Counted from the stretch's first letter, positions 26,649-35,103 are shown. The stretch is 64,000 nucleotides of DNA from CALVGQ01 sp964369385 (GCA_964369385.1 CAYJEY010000001.1:124001-188000), one strand, 5' to 3'. Notes: generated from the sequence alone by a model not told the origin. Program-made: numbers and translations.

Positions 26649-27542
26649 ATGGCAGATGTAGTAAAAACTCAATTTAAACTGAAGTATAGTGAACAGTTTA
26701 ACCTAAAAGGGCTTGAAGAAGCCGATATTAACCTACAACTTGATCAGATCGAAAATTTATCCTCAGCAGTATATGGTGTAGTGACTGATGGTGAAAATCC
26801 GGTAGCTGATGCAACTGTTAAGTTGTTTGATGGTGATGGAGTACCGTACAAGCATACACTTACAGATGAAGACGGAAACTACAATATGGATGGTGTACCA
26901 GAGGGAACTTATACAATTGGGGTAGTAAAGAAAGGTTATATTTTCTCAAATACAGTAGGGGTAACTCTTTCTGCTGGGAGCACAGCTGAAATAAATCTTC
27001 AAGTATTCCCAGAACCAACATTAGAGTTGGGTGCAATTGCTGGTATTGTCTACACGATTGATGGTAAAAATATAAAAATGCCAATTGGTGATGTACGCGT
27101 AACATTATTGGATATCAATAATGTTGTTGTTGCAGTAGCAACGACAATTGATGATGGAGAATTCGCTTTCTATGATGTATTAGATGGTCGATATCAAATC
27201 ATTACAACAGCTGAAGGCTATTTAAGAGAAACAATGACAGTGACAATCAAAGATGGTTCAATTGTGAACTTAACAATGGTGATTTCAAGAGATAATCGAA
27301 CTTATAGCGGTACAGTAAGTGGAATCATTAAAGATGGAAACGGGAATGTACTACCATTGTGCTTTGTCGGGTTATATCGTATTTTCTATGATGACAACAA
27401 TGTGCGCCGTGAAACACTTGTCGCTGTGACTAAAACTAATACAACAGGTAAATACATGTTTGGCCAAGTAGGTGATGGTGAGTATCTAGTTAAAGCAAAA
27501 CGTAATGCAGTAGTAGCAGTAATAGACAATGTAACACTGTAA
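26649..27542 (+). CDS. Protein with three carboxypeptidase-regulatory-like (Ig-like) domains
   Basis: A 297-residue protein. After a ~38-residue leader without signal peptide come three repeats of the CarboxypepD_reg type: ~40-120 (VYGVVTDGENPVADATVKLF), ~127-213 (IAGIVYTIDGKNIKMPIGDV) and ~218-297 (VSGIIKDGNGNVLPL). Each carries the usual G-x-Y/F followed by a D-G-x-Y turn. Such domains mediate binding or act as structural spacers. Located ten bases before the peptidase gene. It may be a spore-surface or particle-associated binding protein; there is no direct proof. Confidence 0.65.
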   Translation: MADVVKTQFKLKYSEQFNLKGLEEADINLQLDQIENLSSAVYGVVTDGENPVADATVKLFDGDGVPYKHTLTDEDGNYNMDGVPEGTYTIGVVKKGYIFSNTVGVTLSAGSTAEINLQVFPEPTLELGAIAGIVYTIDGKNIKMPIGDVRVTLLDINNVVVAVATTIDDGEFAFYDVLDGRYQIITTAEGYLRETMTVTIKDGSIVNLTMVISRDNRTYSGTVSGIIKDGNGNVLPLCFVGLYRIFYDDNNVRRETLVAVTKTNTTGKYMFGQVGDGEYLVKAKRNAVVAVIDNVTL

Positions 27543-27552
27543 GGTGCTAATT

Positions 27553-28572
27553 ATGGATCGCGTTATATTTCCGACAAAAGTAATTTCCATTTCACAAAAG
27601 TTCCATTCTGGTCATAAAGCATGGGATTTGAATGGAAGTGATCGCGGTATTGATGTATGGTATGCGCCATGTCGTATCAAAGTGCTCGCAATTTTTCCAA
27701 TTGAAACGACTGGATTTTATAATACAGTGCTGTTTGGGACATGTGATGAAAGTGGAAATCAAGCACCCGTAATGTGTGCGGATGGTCAAGCAAGAGTATT
27801 GACATTTGGATGTACACACATGGATGATTTAAATAAATATGGACTTCAAGTTGGAAAAATCTATCATTCAGGTGATAAATGTTACGATGAAGGAACTACA
27901 GGATTTTCTACTGGAAACCATGTACACATGGATGTAGCAGAAGGGTGGCAATATCGTCGCACAAAAGAATCAGGGAAATGGTATTTACCAAATTTAGTAG
28001 ATATTGAAGCAATATTCTATCAACTCGAAGGATGGAATACAATTCGAAATACTAATGGTTATACATTCCCAACCACTAACTCAAGAAATGTTGATATTGA
28101 CCCAATTGAATATGATGGCTATATCATCTATACAGATAATCTATCTTTAAGAGTACGAGATGAGCCAGTTGATGGAGATGTATTGGTTACTGTCCCACAA
28201 TTTCAAAATTTAAAAGTTAGATATTTTTGTCCAGGATTTGAATCAGATGAGTACCAATGGGCAGCAACTGAGTATAATGGGGTCATGGGGTTTTCACAAT
28301 TAGATACGAAAGGGTACTATACACTTTTACAAACAAATGAAAAAACACATGACTTATATCTGAATGCAATGAGTCGAGGATTATATATACGAGAACAAAT
28401 TGTAGATGGGAAAGTTATAAAGAATGTGCCACCATATGCTCGAGTGCTGATTGTTGAATTGATTCCAGGATTTCAATCAGACGGTTTTCAGTGGTGTAGA
28501 ACTGAGTATGATGGAGTAGTTGGTTATAGTCAGATTGATGTTAAAAATTGGCATAATTTTCAATTAGACTAA
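27553..28572 (+). CDS. M23-type metallopeptidase (endolysin-like) with two SH3-like repeats
   Basis: A 339-residue protein. Residues ~1-150 form a LytM/M23-like domain: Zn-ligand candidates are His and Asp in SGHKAWDLNG (~residue 20-27) and the HxH in STGNHVHMDVAEG near 120. Two related ~65-residue repeats follow (~195-260 and ~270-335), each with a LRVRDEP or LYIREQ start and an EYxGVxGxSQ end, like SH3b wall-binding domains. There is no signal peptide, as in phage endolysins. AAGGTG precedes the ATG. It may act on the cortex or wall in the mother cell or be a domesticated lysin. Confidence 0.7.
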   Translation: MDRVIFPTKVISISQKFHSGHKAWDLNGSDRGIDVWYAPCRIKVLAIFPIETTGFYNTVLFGTCDESGNQAPVMCADGQARVLTFGCTHMDDLNKYGLQVGKIYHSGDKCYDEGTTGFSTGNHVHMDVAEGWQYRRTKESGKWYLPNLVDIEAIFYQLEGWNTIRNTNGYTFPTTNSRNVDIDPIEYDGYIIYTDNLSLRVRDEPVDGDVLVTVPQFQNLKVRYFCPGFESDEYQWAATEYNGVMGFSQLDTKGYYTLLQTNEKTHDLYLNAMSRGLYIREQIVDGKVIKNVPPYARVLIVELIPGFQSDGFQWCRTEYDGVVGYSQIDVKNWHNFQLD

Positions 28573-28574
28573 AT

Positions 28575-28608
28575 GGAAGCGGTACTAAAAAGTACCGCCT
28601 CTTTTTTT
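28575..28608 (+). terminator. Terminator of the three-gene cassette
   Basis: GCGGTACT-AAAA-AGTACCGC followed by CTC and a T run. Confidence 0.92.
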
Positions 28609-28749
28609 GGAGTGAAAAGTTAGAATTGTTAAAAAACAAAGTAGTGATATGTAGGGATATTTGTTAGAAAATTAATTTACAAAAAATCGAAAAAAAGCTT
28701 GAAATGTGATGTTTAAAACGCTATTATAGGTATGTAACTTTTTGTTACA

Positions 28750-28829
28750 TTACTTGTATAAATGTCAAGTCAAGTTTACTTGGGGCTGGCATGTTTCTAC
28801 CCACTAGCCGTATAGTGGACTACAAGTAA
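28750..28829 (+). promoter_or_regulatory. Divergent purine (guanine-type) riboswitch aptamer upstream of purC
   Basis: P1 pairs TTACTTGTA (28750-28758) with TACAAGTAA (28821-28829). J1/2 is TATAA-like. P2 pairs ATGTCA (28762-28767) with TGGCAT (28787-28792). J2/3 is GTTTCTACC (28793-28801), identical to the family core. P3 pairs CACTA with TAGTG around GCCGTA. J3/1 is GACTAC, where the C suggests guanine rather than adenine. The usual seven-base L2 (GATATGG) is replaced by a 19-base loop containing its own small hairpin CAAGT-TT-ACTTG. The 414-base gap before purC is explained by this element, the small ORF and terminator below. Confidence 0.8.
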
Positions 28830-28886
28830 ACCTTTTCCCCGTTAGGTAGTAGGGTTTATTTGTTTTAAGTAACTTGGAGGCAATGT

Positions 28887-28946
28887 ATGAAACTATTATC
28901 TAATGAGTTTAAATTTACTTCGGTTACTAATCTGGGCGCAAAATAG
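28887..28946 (+). CDS. Possible 19-codon leader peptide running into the purC terminator
   Basis: An ATG frame of 19 codons (beginning Met-Lys-Leu-Leu-Ser-Asn) with TTGGAGG six bases upstream. Its TAG stop lies in the loop of the following terminator hairpin, so a translating ribosome would cover the 5' arm. That geometry fits attenuation, but the peptide has no run of one amino acid and chance cannot be excluded. Confidence 0.35.
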   Translation: MKLLSNEFKFTSVTNLGAK

Positions 28947-28961
28947 AATTGCGTTTTTTTT
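28937..28961 (+). terminator. Regulated terminator before purC
   Basis: CGCAA-(AATAGAA)-TTGCG followed by eight T residues, 27 bases before purC. It likely acts as the expression platform of the purine riboswitch. Confidence 0.75.
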
Positions 28962-28987
28962 GTTTCTAAAAAGAGGAGAAAATAACA

Positions 28988-29695
28988 ATGAAATTGATTT
29001 ATGAAGGAAAAGCAAAACAAATTTATGAAACTGAGAATCCAAATGAGATTATCATTCATTACAAAGATGATGCTACAGCAGGAAACGGAGAGAAAAAAGG
29101 AACAATTGATAATAAAGGAATTTTAAATAATAAAATTTCTCAAAAGATTTATGCTCATTTAGAGAAAAAAGGGATCAAAACACATTTAATTAATGTATTA
29201 AATGAACGCGATCAACTCTGTAAGAAAGTTGAAATCTTACCATTAGAAGTTATTGTAAGAAATGTTGTGGCAGGTTCTGCAGCAGCACGATATAAAATTG
29301 AAGAAGGAACAGCAATTGCTGCACCAATCTTTGAAATTTGTTGGAAAGATGACGATTTAGGGGATCCACTAATTAACGATTGTCATGCGATCGCATTCAA
29401 TTTGGCTACAAGAGAAGAGTTAGATATTCTCTATGCTCAAACTGCTAAAATCAATGAAATTATGATTGCAATGTGGAAAGCAATGGGAATTAAATTAGTT
29501 GACTTTAAGTTAGAGTTTGGAAAAACACCAGAAGGTGAGATTCTATTAGCTGATGAAATTTCACCAGACACATGTCGCTTATGGGATATTGAAACAAATG
29601 AAAAATTAGATAAAGATCGTTTCCGTCGTGATATGGGAAATATTGAAGAAGCTTACGAAGAAATTTTTGCGCGATTAGATAATCAAGAGGCATAA
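28988..29695 (+). CDS. purC: Phosphoribosylaminoimidazole-succinocarboxamide synthase
   Basis: A 235-residue SAICAR synthetase, catalysing the ATP-dependent joining of aspartate to CAIR in purine synthesis. Signatures are YEGKAKQIYETENPNEIIIHYKDDATA at the N-terminus (listed in parts: YEGKAKQIY and YKDDATA), EVIVRNVVAGSAAARY and LADEISPDTCRLWD. AGAGGAG precedes the ATG. First gene of purC-purF-purB behind the riboswitch. Confidence 0.97.
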   Translation: MKLIYEGKAKQIYETENPNEIIIHYKDDATAGNGEKKGTIDNKGILNNKISQKIYAHLEKKGIKTHLINVLNERDQLCKKVEILPLEVIVRNVVAGSAAARYKIEEGTAIAAPIFEICWKDDDLGDPLINDCHAIAFNLATREELDILYAQTAKINEIMIAMWKAMGIKLVDFKLEFGKTPEGEILLADEISPDTCRLWDIETNEKLDKDRFRRDMGNIEEAYEEIFARLDNQEA

Positions 29696-29696
29696 C

Positions 29697-31097
29697 ATGC
29701 GTTTAGAAAAAGAGTATTTCTTAACAGGCAAAATTAATGAAGAATGTGGTGTGTTTGGTGTTTATCATGTAAGTGATGCAGCATCACTTACTTACTTTGG
29801 CCTACACGCACTACAGCACCGAGGACAGGAAGCTTGTGGTATTGCTGCAAGTGATAATGAAAATATTGTCTGTGTTAAAAATAAAGGATTGATTACTGAA
29901 GTGTTCAATAGTGATACAATCAATGATATGAAAGGGGTGCATGCAGTAGGGCATGTGCGCTATTCAACAGCAGGAGGAAATGAAATTGAGAATGTTCAAC
30001 CATTAGTGGTGCGTGCACATCAAGGTCATTTTTGTGCAGTACACAATGGACAAATTGTAAATGCGAAAGAGTTAAAAGTTGAATTAGAAAAAGAAGGTAG
30101 TATTTTTCAATGTTCAAGTGATAGTGAAATATTAGTACATTTAATTCAAAAAGAGACAGGGACAATGGTTGAAAAAATCATGAAAGCCTGTAATCGTTTA
30201 GAAGGTGCTTTTGCGTTCATTATCATGACAAAGGATTGTATGTATGCCATTCGTGATAAGAATGGATTACGCCCCCTTGCAATAGCTCAGGTGGATGATG
30301 GATATTGTATTAGTTCAGAGACTTGTGCATTTGAAATTGTGAATGGGAAATACATTCGTGATATTCAACCAGGAGAAGTTGTCCGTATTGGTGCAGAAGG
30401 TATCAAAACTTTCCAATATACAACTCAAACACAAAATAAAATGTGTGCGATGGAGTACATTTACTTCGCACGACCAGATAGCAACATTGATGGAATTAAT
30501 GTACATACGACACGTCGTATCTCAGGGCAAATTATTGCCAAGAATGATGATGTAGATGCAGATATTGTCATTGGGGTACCTGATTCTAGTTTATCAGCTG
30601 CAATTGGGTATAGTGAAGCAAGTGGAATTCCATATGAGATTGGTTTGATTAAAAATCGTTATGTTGGGCGTACATTTATCCAACCAACGCAGAAACAAAG
30701 AGAGCGCGGAGTTCGTATGAAATTATCTGCAATCTCAAGTATAGTCAAAGGGAAACGTTTGATTATGGTAGATGATTCGATTGTACGAGGAACAACTTCA
30801 CGTCGTATCGTTCAATTATTAAAAGATGCAGGAGCACTAGAAGTGCATGTGCGTATTGCCTCAGCACCGATCATGAGTCCATGTTTCTATGGAGTAGATA
30901 CGTCAACTTATGATGAATTAATTAGTGCAAGAATGAATGAAGAAGAATTGAATCAATTTATTGGATCAGATTCATTAAAATTCATGACTATTGAGCAAAT
31001 GCATGAAGGAGTAGGGACAAATAATTTATGTGTTTCTTGCTTCAGTGGAAAATATCCAACAGCATTGTTTAGTTTTAAAGATGTATTAAAAAAATAA
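29697..31097 (+). CDS. purF: Amidophosphoribosyltransferase
   Basis: A 466-residue glutamine PRPP amidotransferase that begins purine synthesis. A 16-residue propeptide should be cleaved to expose the nucleophilic Cys in EECGVFGVYH. The phosphoribosyltransferase motif is RLIMVDDSIVRGTTSRRIV near residue 355. Cys residues in the C-terminal NNLCVSCFSG and further upstream could hold a 4Fe-4S cluster as in Bacillus PurF. It starts one base after the purC stop. Confidence 0.97.
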   Translation: MRLEKEYFLTGKINEECGVFGVYHVSDAASLTYFGLHALQHRGQEACGIAASDNENIVCVKNKGLITEVFNSDTINDMKGVHAVGHVRYSTAGGNEIENVQPLVVRAHQGHFCAVHNGQIVNAKELKVELEKEGSIFQCSSDSEILVHLIQKETGTMVEKIMKACNRLEGAFAFIIMTKDCMYAIRDKNGLRPLAIAQVDDGYCISSETCAFEIVNGKYIRDIQPGEVVRIGAEGIKTFQYTTQTQNKMCAMEYIYFARPDSNIDGINVHTTRRISGQIIAKNDDVDADIVIGVPDSSLSAAIGYSEASGIPYEIGLIKNRYVGRTFIQPTQKQRERGVRMKLSAISSIVKGKRLIMVDDSIVRGTTSRRIVQLLKDAGALEVHVRIASAPIMSPCFYGVDTSTYDELISARMNEEELNQFIGSDSLKFMTIEQMHEGVGTNNLCVSCFSGKYPTALFSFKDVLKK

Positions 31098-31106
31098 GGA
31101 GAGTTT

Positions 31107-32402
31107 ATGTTAAATCGTTATTCAAGAGAAGAAATGCGCAACATTTGGACAGAAAAAAGCAAATTTGATGCTTATTTAAAAGTAGAGATTCTTGCCTGTG
31201 AAGCATGGAGTGAATTAGGTGAAATTCCAAAGGAAGATGTTCAAAAACTTTGGGATGAAGCAAGCTATAATATTGATCGTATTTATGAGATTGAACAAGA
31301 AACACGTCATGATATTGTAGCCTTTACACGTGCTGTAAGTGAAACTTGTGGTCCAGAAAAGAAATGGATTCACTATGGTTTAACATCAACAGATGTAGTA
31401 GATACAGCTTATGGATACCTTTATAAGCAAGCCAACAACATTCTACGTGCAAACTTACATCGTTTTATAGAAGTTTTGAAAACACAAGCACTACGTTATA
31501 AAGATACGCCTTGTATGGGACGTACTCATGGGGTTCATGCAGAAATCACTAGTTTTGGACTTAAATTTGCATTATGGTATGATGAAATGCAACGTAATTT
31601 AAAACGTTTTGAAGATTCAGCGCAGGCAATTGAAACAGGTAAGATTTCTGGAGCAGTTGGAACATTTGCGAATACGCCACCTTTTGTACAGGACTATGTA
31701 TGTAATAAGTTAGAAATTAATTCTGCCGCAATTTCGACACAAGTATTACAACGTGATCGTCATGCGCAGTACTTCAGTACGCTTGCACTTATTGCTTCAA
31801 GTATTGAAAAAATGGCAACTGAAGTTCGTCATCTTCAACGTACTGAGGTGCGTGAAGCTGAAGAGCGCTTTAATAAAGGACAAAAGGGATCTAGTGCTAT
31901 GCCACATAAGAGAAACCCAATTGGTTCTGAAAACATGTGTGGATGTGCACGTGTAATGCGTGGATATATGAGTACAGCGTTTGATAATATGCCACTGTGG
32001 CATGAAAGAGATATCTCTCATTCAAGTGCAGAGCGTATCATTGCACCAGATGCAACGGAACTACTTGACTACATGTTAGTACGTTTCACAAGAATTATCG
32101 AAAATCTTACTGTATTTGAAGATAATATGAAAGAGAACATCTATAAAACATATGGTGTTATCTTCTCTCAACGTTTTATGTTGAAATTAATTGAAAAAGG
32201 TTGGTCTCGTGAAGAAGCTTATGATACGGTTCAACCAAATGCAATTAAATCTTGGGAAGAGAAAATTGAGTTCAAACACTTAATGGAAACAAACCCAAAA
32301 GTTCAAGATGCACTAACACAAGAAGAAATTGATGATTGCTCCTTACTTGAGCATCACCTTAAAAACGTGAATGTCATCTTTGAAAGAGTTGGAATACTAT
32401 AA
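31107..32402 (+). CDS. purB: Adenylosuccinate lyase
   Basis: A 431-residue fumarase/aspartase-superfamily enzyme that removes fumarate from SAICAR and from adenylosuccinate. Signatures are HYGLTSTDVVDTAYG, GRTHGVHAEITSFGLK and the flexible catalytic loop GSSAMPHKRNPIGSEN near residue 263. AAGGAG precedes the ATG, ten bases after purF. Its partner purA lies 3.4 kb downstream on the other strand. Confidence 0.97.
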   Translation: MLNRYSREEMRNIWTEKSKFDAYLKVEILACEAWSELGEIPKEDVQKLWDEASYNIDRIYEIEQETRHDIVAFTRAVSETCGPEKKWIHYGLTSTDVVDTAYGYLYKQANNILRANLHRFIEVLKTQALRYKDTPCMGRTHGVHAEITSFGLKFALWYDEMQRNLKRFEDSAQAIETGKISGAVGTFANTPPFVQDYVCNKLEINSAAISTQVLQRDRHAQYFSTLALIASSIEKMATEVRHLQRTEVREAEERFNKGQKGSSAMPHKRNPIGSENMCGCARVMRGYMSTAFDNMPLWHERDISHSSAERIIAPDATELLDYMLVRFTRIIENLTVFEDNMKENIYKTYGVIFSQRFMLKLIEKGWSREEAYDTVQPNAIKSWEEKIEFKHLMETNPKVQDALTQEEIDDCSLLEHHLKNVNVIFERVGIL

Positions 32403-32407
32403 GTTAG

Positions 32408-32440
32408 AAAATGCTGATCAGAAATGATTAGCATTTTTTA
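32408..32440 (+). terminator. Terminator of purCFB
   Basis: AAATGCTGATCA pairs imperfectly with TGATTAGCATTT, followed by T residues. The rest of 32441-32640 is very AT-rich and shows no gene; it marks the left edge of the accessory island. Confidence 0.82.
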
Positions 32441-32640
32441 CTGATTAACTCTTCATATTAAATATTAGCGTTTCTTATAAAAGGATGAAAAGTTAGTTTA
32501 TAAAACACTTTGAAAATATGCTTTCAATCTATGAATATATATTATAAAATTTGTATATAGAAAAAATTAAATTAGATATCTGTAATGAATAATGAGATTT
32601 AAGAATTAATATCAATCAAATAAAAGTGGAGGAATTAAGC

Positions 32641-33267
32641 ATGTTAGATATTACATCAATATTTTTAAAAACATTTAGGAGTATAACAAATCAAGATTAC
32701 AATGAATTGAAAAACAATTATAGTTGCTCTAAAGAATACACAAAAGTGATATTTCGATTATTAGGAAGATGTTTATCTAAGTCTGGATATAGTTACTGTA
32801 AAGAATATGTAAGAAAATTTAAACCGACAAATAACGTAGCTAAGCGTTACTACAAAGAATATTATCGCATTGATTTAGTGGCGTGTAGCCTTAGAGAAAA
32901 TATAATTGATAAAGAGTTTACAGTAGTTAATTGGGACCTTGATATTGCAATTGAACATGAAAATAATTACAAATTATGGGGTGATGAAGCTATAAAACTT
33001 TCACATATATGTTGACCATTAAGGATAGTAATTGGTTATTCCCCAAGGAGTGATGACTTTGGTGATATGAATTGTTTAGAGAAGGTAGCTAAAGCTTTTG
33101 ATGGTTTGCGAGAAGAAACAAAAACTAATTTGATGCATGGTGATTATATTGTTATTCTAGGAAATGGAAAAACAAATGGAAAATGTGGTCCTGACTACCT
33201 CTTTTATAAGTTGTTCCATAATAACGGGAGTTTTAGATTTGAAGCTTTACAGATTTCAATTGATTGA
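32641..33267 (+). pseudogene. Restriction-endonuclease-like gene interrupted by an in-frame TGA
   Basis: GGAGGAATTAAGC precedes an ATG at 32641. The frame runs 124 codons to TGA at 33013-33015 and then stays open in the same frame to 33267, where a second half resumes. Across the stop the text reads KLSHIC-stop-PLRIVIGYSP, a continuous-looking fold. The segment NWDLDIAIEHENN (~residues 98-110) followed by a Lys recalls PD-(D/E)XK nuclease-like proteins with an 'AIEHEN' core. The intact protein would be 208 residues. A separate small ORF starting at ATG 33067 may be made by reinitiation. Family assignment is from motif memory. Confidence 0.6.
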
Positions 33268-33278
33268 AAGGGGAAATT

Positions 33279-34421
33279 ATGAACGATTTAGTAAAACAAC
33301 AAGTAATTAATGAAATGATTGAATATGAGTTTCATCCAGTTATGACAGAGTCTAATTTAGAATTAAGTAAGTGTACTGAGTTTTCACTTGCTTCACTTGC
33401 ATCGTTTGGAGCTATGGCCAATCAAACTATGACTGCTTTACAAGCAGCTGCAGCTGGAGGAAGTGGGATATATCGTGTTACTGTTCCAGCAGGTGGACAT
33501 TTAGCTAAATTCAAAGATGGTAGTGGATTTCTTGGTAGCGCATTAAACTCTAATAATCAGCTTGGTGGACAAGCGGTGTTGAATCCAGTGATGTTTAATC
33601 CAACTGTTATGATGGCAGCGGTAGCTGTTGCTGCGATAGATCAAAAATTATCTAAAATTTATGATTTTCAACAAGAATTAGCTGATTATCTTACTCAAAA
33701 AGACAAGTCTGCATTAAGAGGAGACTTGAATTTCTTAAGTGATACAATCAATAATTATAAATTTAATTTGGAAAATGATACATATAAACAAAGTCATCAT
33801 ATCAAGATACTTGATATTCGTCATCAAGCGGAAAAGAATATTGACTTTTATCGTAATCAGATTATGCAAAATTGCAAAACTAAAGGTTTCTTAACAGCTG
33901 AAGGAAGCTTAAAGAAACAAATTGATAAAGTGACAAGTAACTTTTCTGATTATCAATTTAGTGTTTATCTTAATGCATTTGCATATTTTATTGATGTTCT
34001 TCTATTGGGGAATTATGATGAACAGTTCTTAGACGGTATTATTACTAAGTTAAAAAAACAGGCGATGGATTATCGTGAACTTTATACAGAGGTGTATACC
34101 ATTTTCTCAGATAAAATAGAAAATTCTGTTGAATCAGCAGTTCTTAAGGGTTTATCTAAGGGGAGTGACTTACTTGGCAAAGTAGTTTCAAAGTTACCTG
34201 ATCCTGCTAATGTTGAGTTAGATGAAAAGTTAATTGAACTTAGCGATAAGGTTGAACAAAGTGAAGCGGATAAGACAATTGAAATGTTGCGGTTACTAAG
34301 GGAAAAGAAAAGTGCAAACACGCATGTTTTTGTAGAGAATGTATCTACAATAAATAAATTGTACAATAAAGAAGCGGAACTTTATTTCAATGAAGATAAA
34401 ATTTTTGTTGAGCTAACTTGA
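33279..34421 (+). CDS. Unrecognised 380-aa protein of the accessory island
   Basis: Not recognised as a named family. Residues ~35-80 are Ala/Ser/Gly-rich (FSLASLASFGAMANQTMTAL, then AAAAGGSGIYRVTVPAGGHL). Residues ~105-120 form a short hydrophobic stretch MMAAVAVAAI. From ~125 the protein is helical and charged, with LRGDLNFLSDTINNYKFNLE, probable coiled coils and a Glu/Lys-rich C-terminus. No signal peptide or clear membrane helix. AAGGGG precedes the ATG. It lies 11 bases after the broken nuclease-like gene and four before the NERD gene, so the three form one operon. It could be a membrane-active effector or scaffold; this is speculation. Confidence 0.6.
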   Translation: MNDLVKQQVINEMIEYEFHPVMTESNLELSKCTEFSLASLASFGAMANQTMTALQAAAAGGSGIYRVTVPAGGHLAKFKDGSGFLGSALNSNNQLGGQAVLNPVMFNPTVMMAAVAVAAIDQKLSKIYDFQQELADYLTQKDKSALRGDLNFLSDTINNYKFNLENDTYKQSHHIKILDIRHQAEKNIDFYRNQIMQNCKTKGFLTAEGSLKKQIDKVTSNFSDYQFSVYLNAFAYFIDVLLLGNYDEQFLDGIITKLKKQAMDYRELYTEVYTIFSDKIENSVESAVLKGLSKGSDLLGKVVSKLPDPANVELDEKLIELSDKVEQSEADKTIEMLRLLREKKSANTHVFVENVSTINKLYNKEAELYFNEDKIFVELT

Positions 34422-34425
34422 TATT

Positions 34426-35103
34426 ATGGTGATTTTAGTCATTTTTTTACTCGTACTTGTCTCCATAATATATTGGATTCATTATCAAGATTTCAATAAA
34501 TCATCTTATAAAGATGTGAGTGACCATGATTTCTTTAATACTACTTTTAATGCAGGGTTACGAGGAGAATACAAAGTATTTCAAGAGCTAGAAAGTTTAG
34601 AGCTTGAAAAACAAATTTATACAAATTTATATGTGAGTGCTAATCATCGAATTAATGAAATTGATGTAGTATTGCTTACTCGTAAAGGTGTATTTGTATT
34701 TGAAATGAAGAACTATGGAGGGACAATCTATGGGGATGAGAATGAAAAATTTTGGACACAAGTTCTTACAAAAAATGCTCAACATCAATTTTATAATCCC
34801 ATATGGCAAAATAGAGGTCATGTTAATGCACTAAAAACGTATTTAATGAGAACAAATTCTAAGTCATTTTATTCATATGTAGTGTTTGGGGATCGATGTC
34901 ACTTAAATGATTTGAGCAAAAATTTTTCAAGTACAACTGTAATAAATCAGTGTGAATTGATGGAAGTGTTAGTTCAGCATTTAAACAAATTATCAAATGT
35001 AATGAGCAATAATGAATATCAAAGGACGCATACTATGCTACAATCGTGTACACATGCATCTGAAGCAACAAAAAGAAAACATCGTAATCAGTTCGATAAG
35101 TGA
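34426..35103 (+). CDS. Membrane-anchored NERD-domain (nuclease-related) protein
   Basis: A 225-residue protein. One N-terminal membrane helix (residues ~2-18) is followed by a NERD domain (~43-160): GLRGEYKVFQEL, then INEIDVVLLTRKGVFVFEMK and the NYGGTIYG turn. The Asp in EIDVV and the Glu-x-Lys in FEMKN are the PD-(D/E)XK-like metal-binding residues. NERD domains are predicted nucleases found in mobile and defence contexts. It is last in the island operon. Basic C-terminal tail. No terminator of its own is obvious; the convergent HAD gene hairpin at 35179 may serve. Confidence 0.8.
   Translation: MVILVIFLLVLVSIIYWIHYQDFNKSSYKDVSDHDFFNTTFNAGLRGEYKVFQELESLELEKQIYTNLYVSANHRINEIDVVLLTRKGVFVFEMKNYGGTIYGDENEKFWTQVLTKNAQHQFYNPIWQNRGHVNALKTYLMRTNSKSFYSYVVFGDRCHLNDLSKNFSSTTVINQCELMEVLVQHLNKLSNVMSNNEYQRTHTMLQSCTHASEATKRKHRNQFDK

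Noticed and set aside
25688..28608. Prophage remnant
   Set aside because: Only lysin-like and membrane genes are present; no integrase, repressor, capsid, portal or tail genes, and no att repeats were seen. The neighbours are chromosomal housekeeping and sporulation genes.
32641..33267. TGA as tryptophan (Mollicutes code) or selenocysteine in the interrupted nuclease-like gene
   Set aside because: TGA ends many other intact genes here (spoVAC, spoVAE, mtaB-type overlaps), and TGG is used for Trp throughout. No clear SECIS-like hairpin with a fitting loop was seen right after the codon.
33067..33267. Independent 66-aa gene
   Set aside because: It is in the same frame as the preceding ORF and reads as its direct continuation after a single stop codon, and the nearest good RBS is too far upstream. 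It is treated as the second half of the broken gene.
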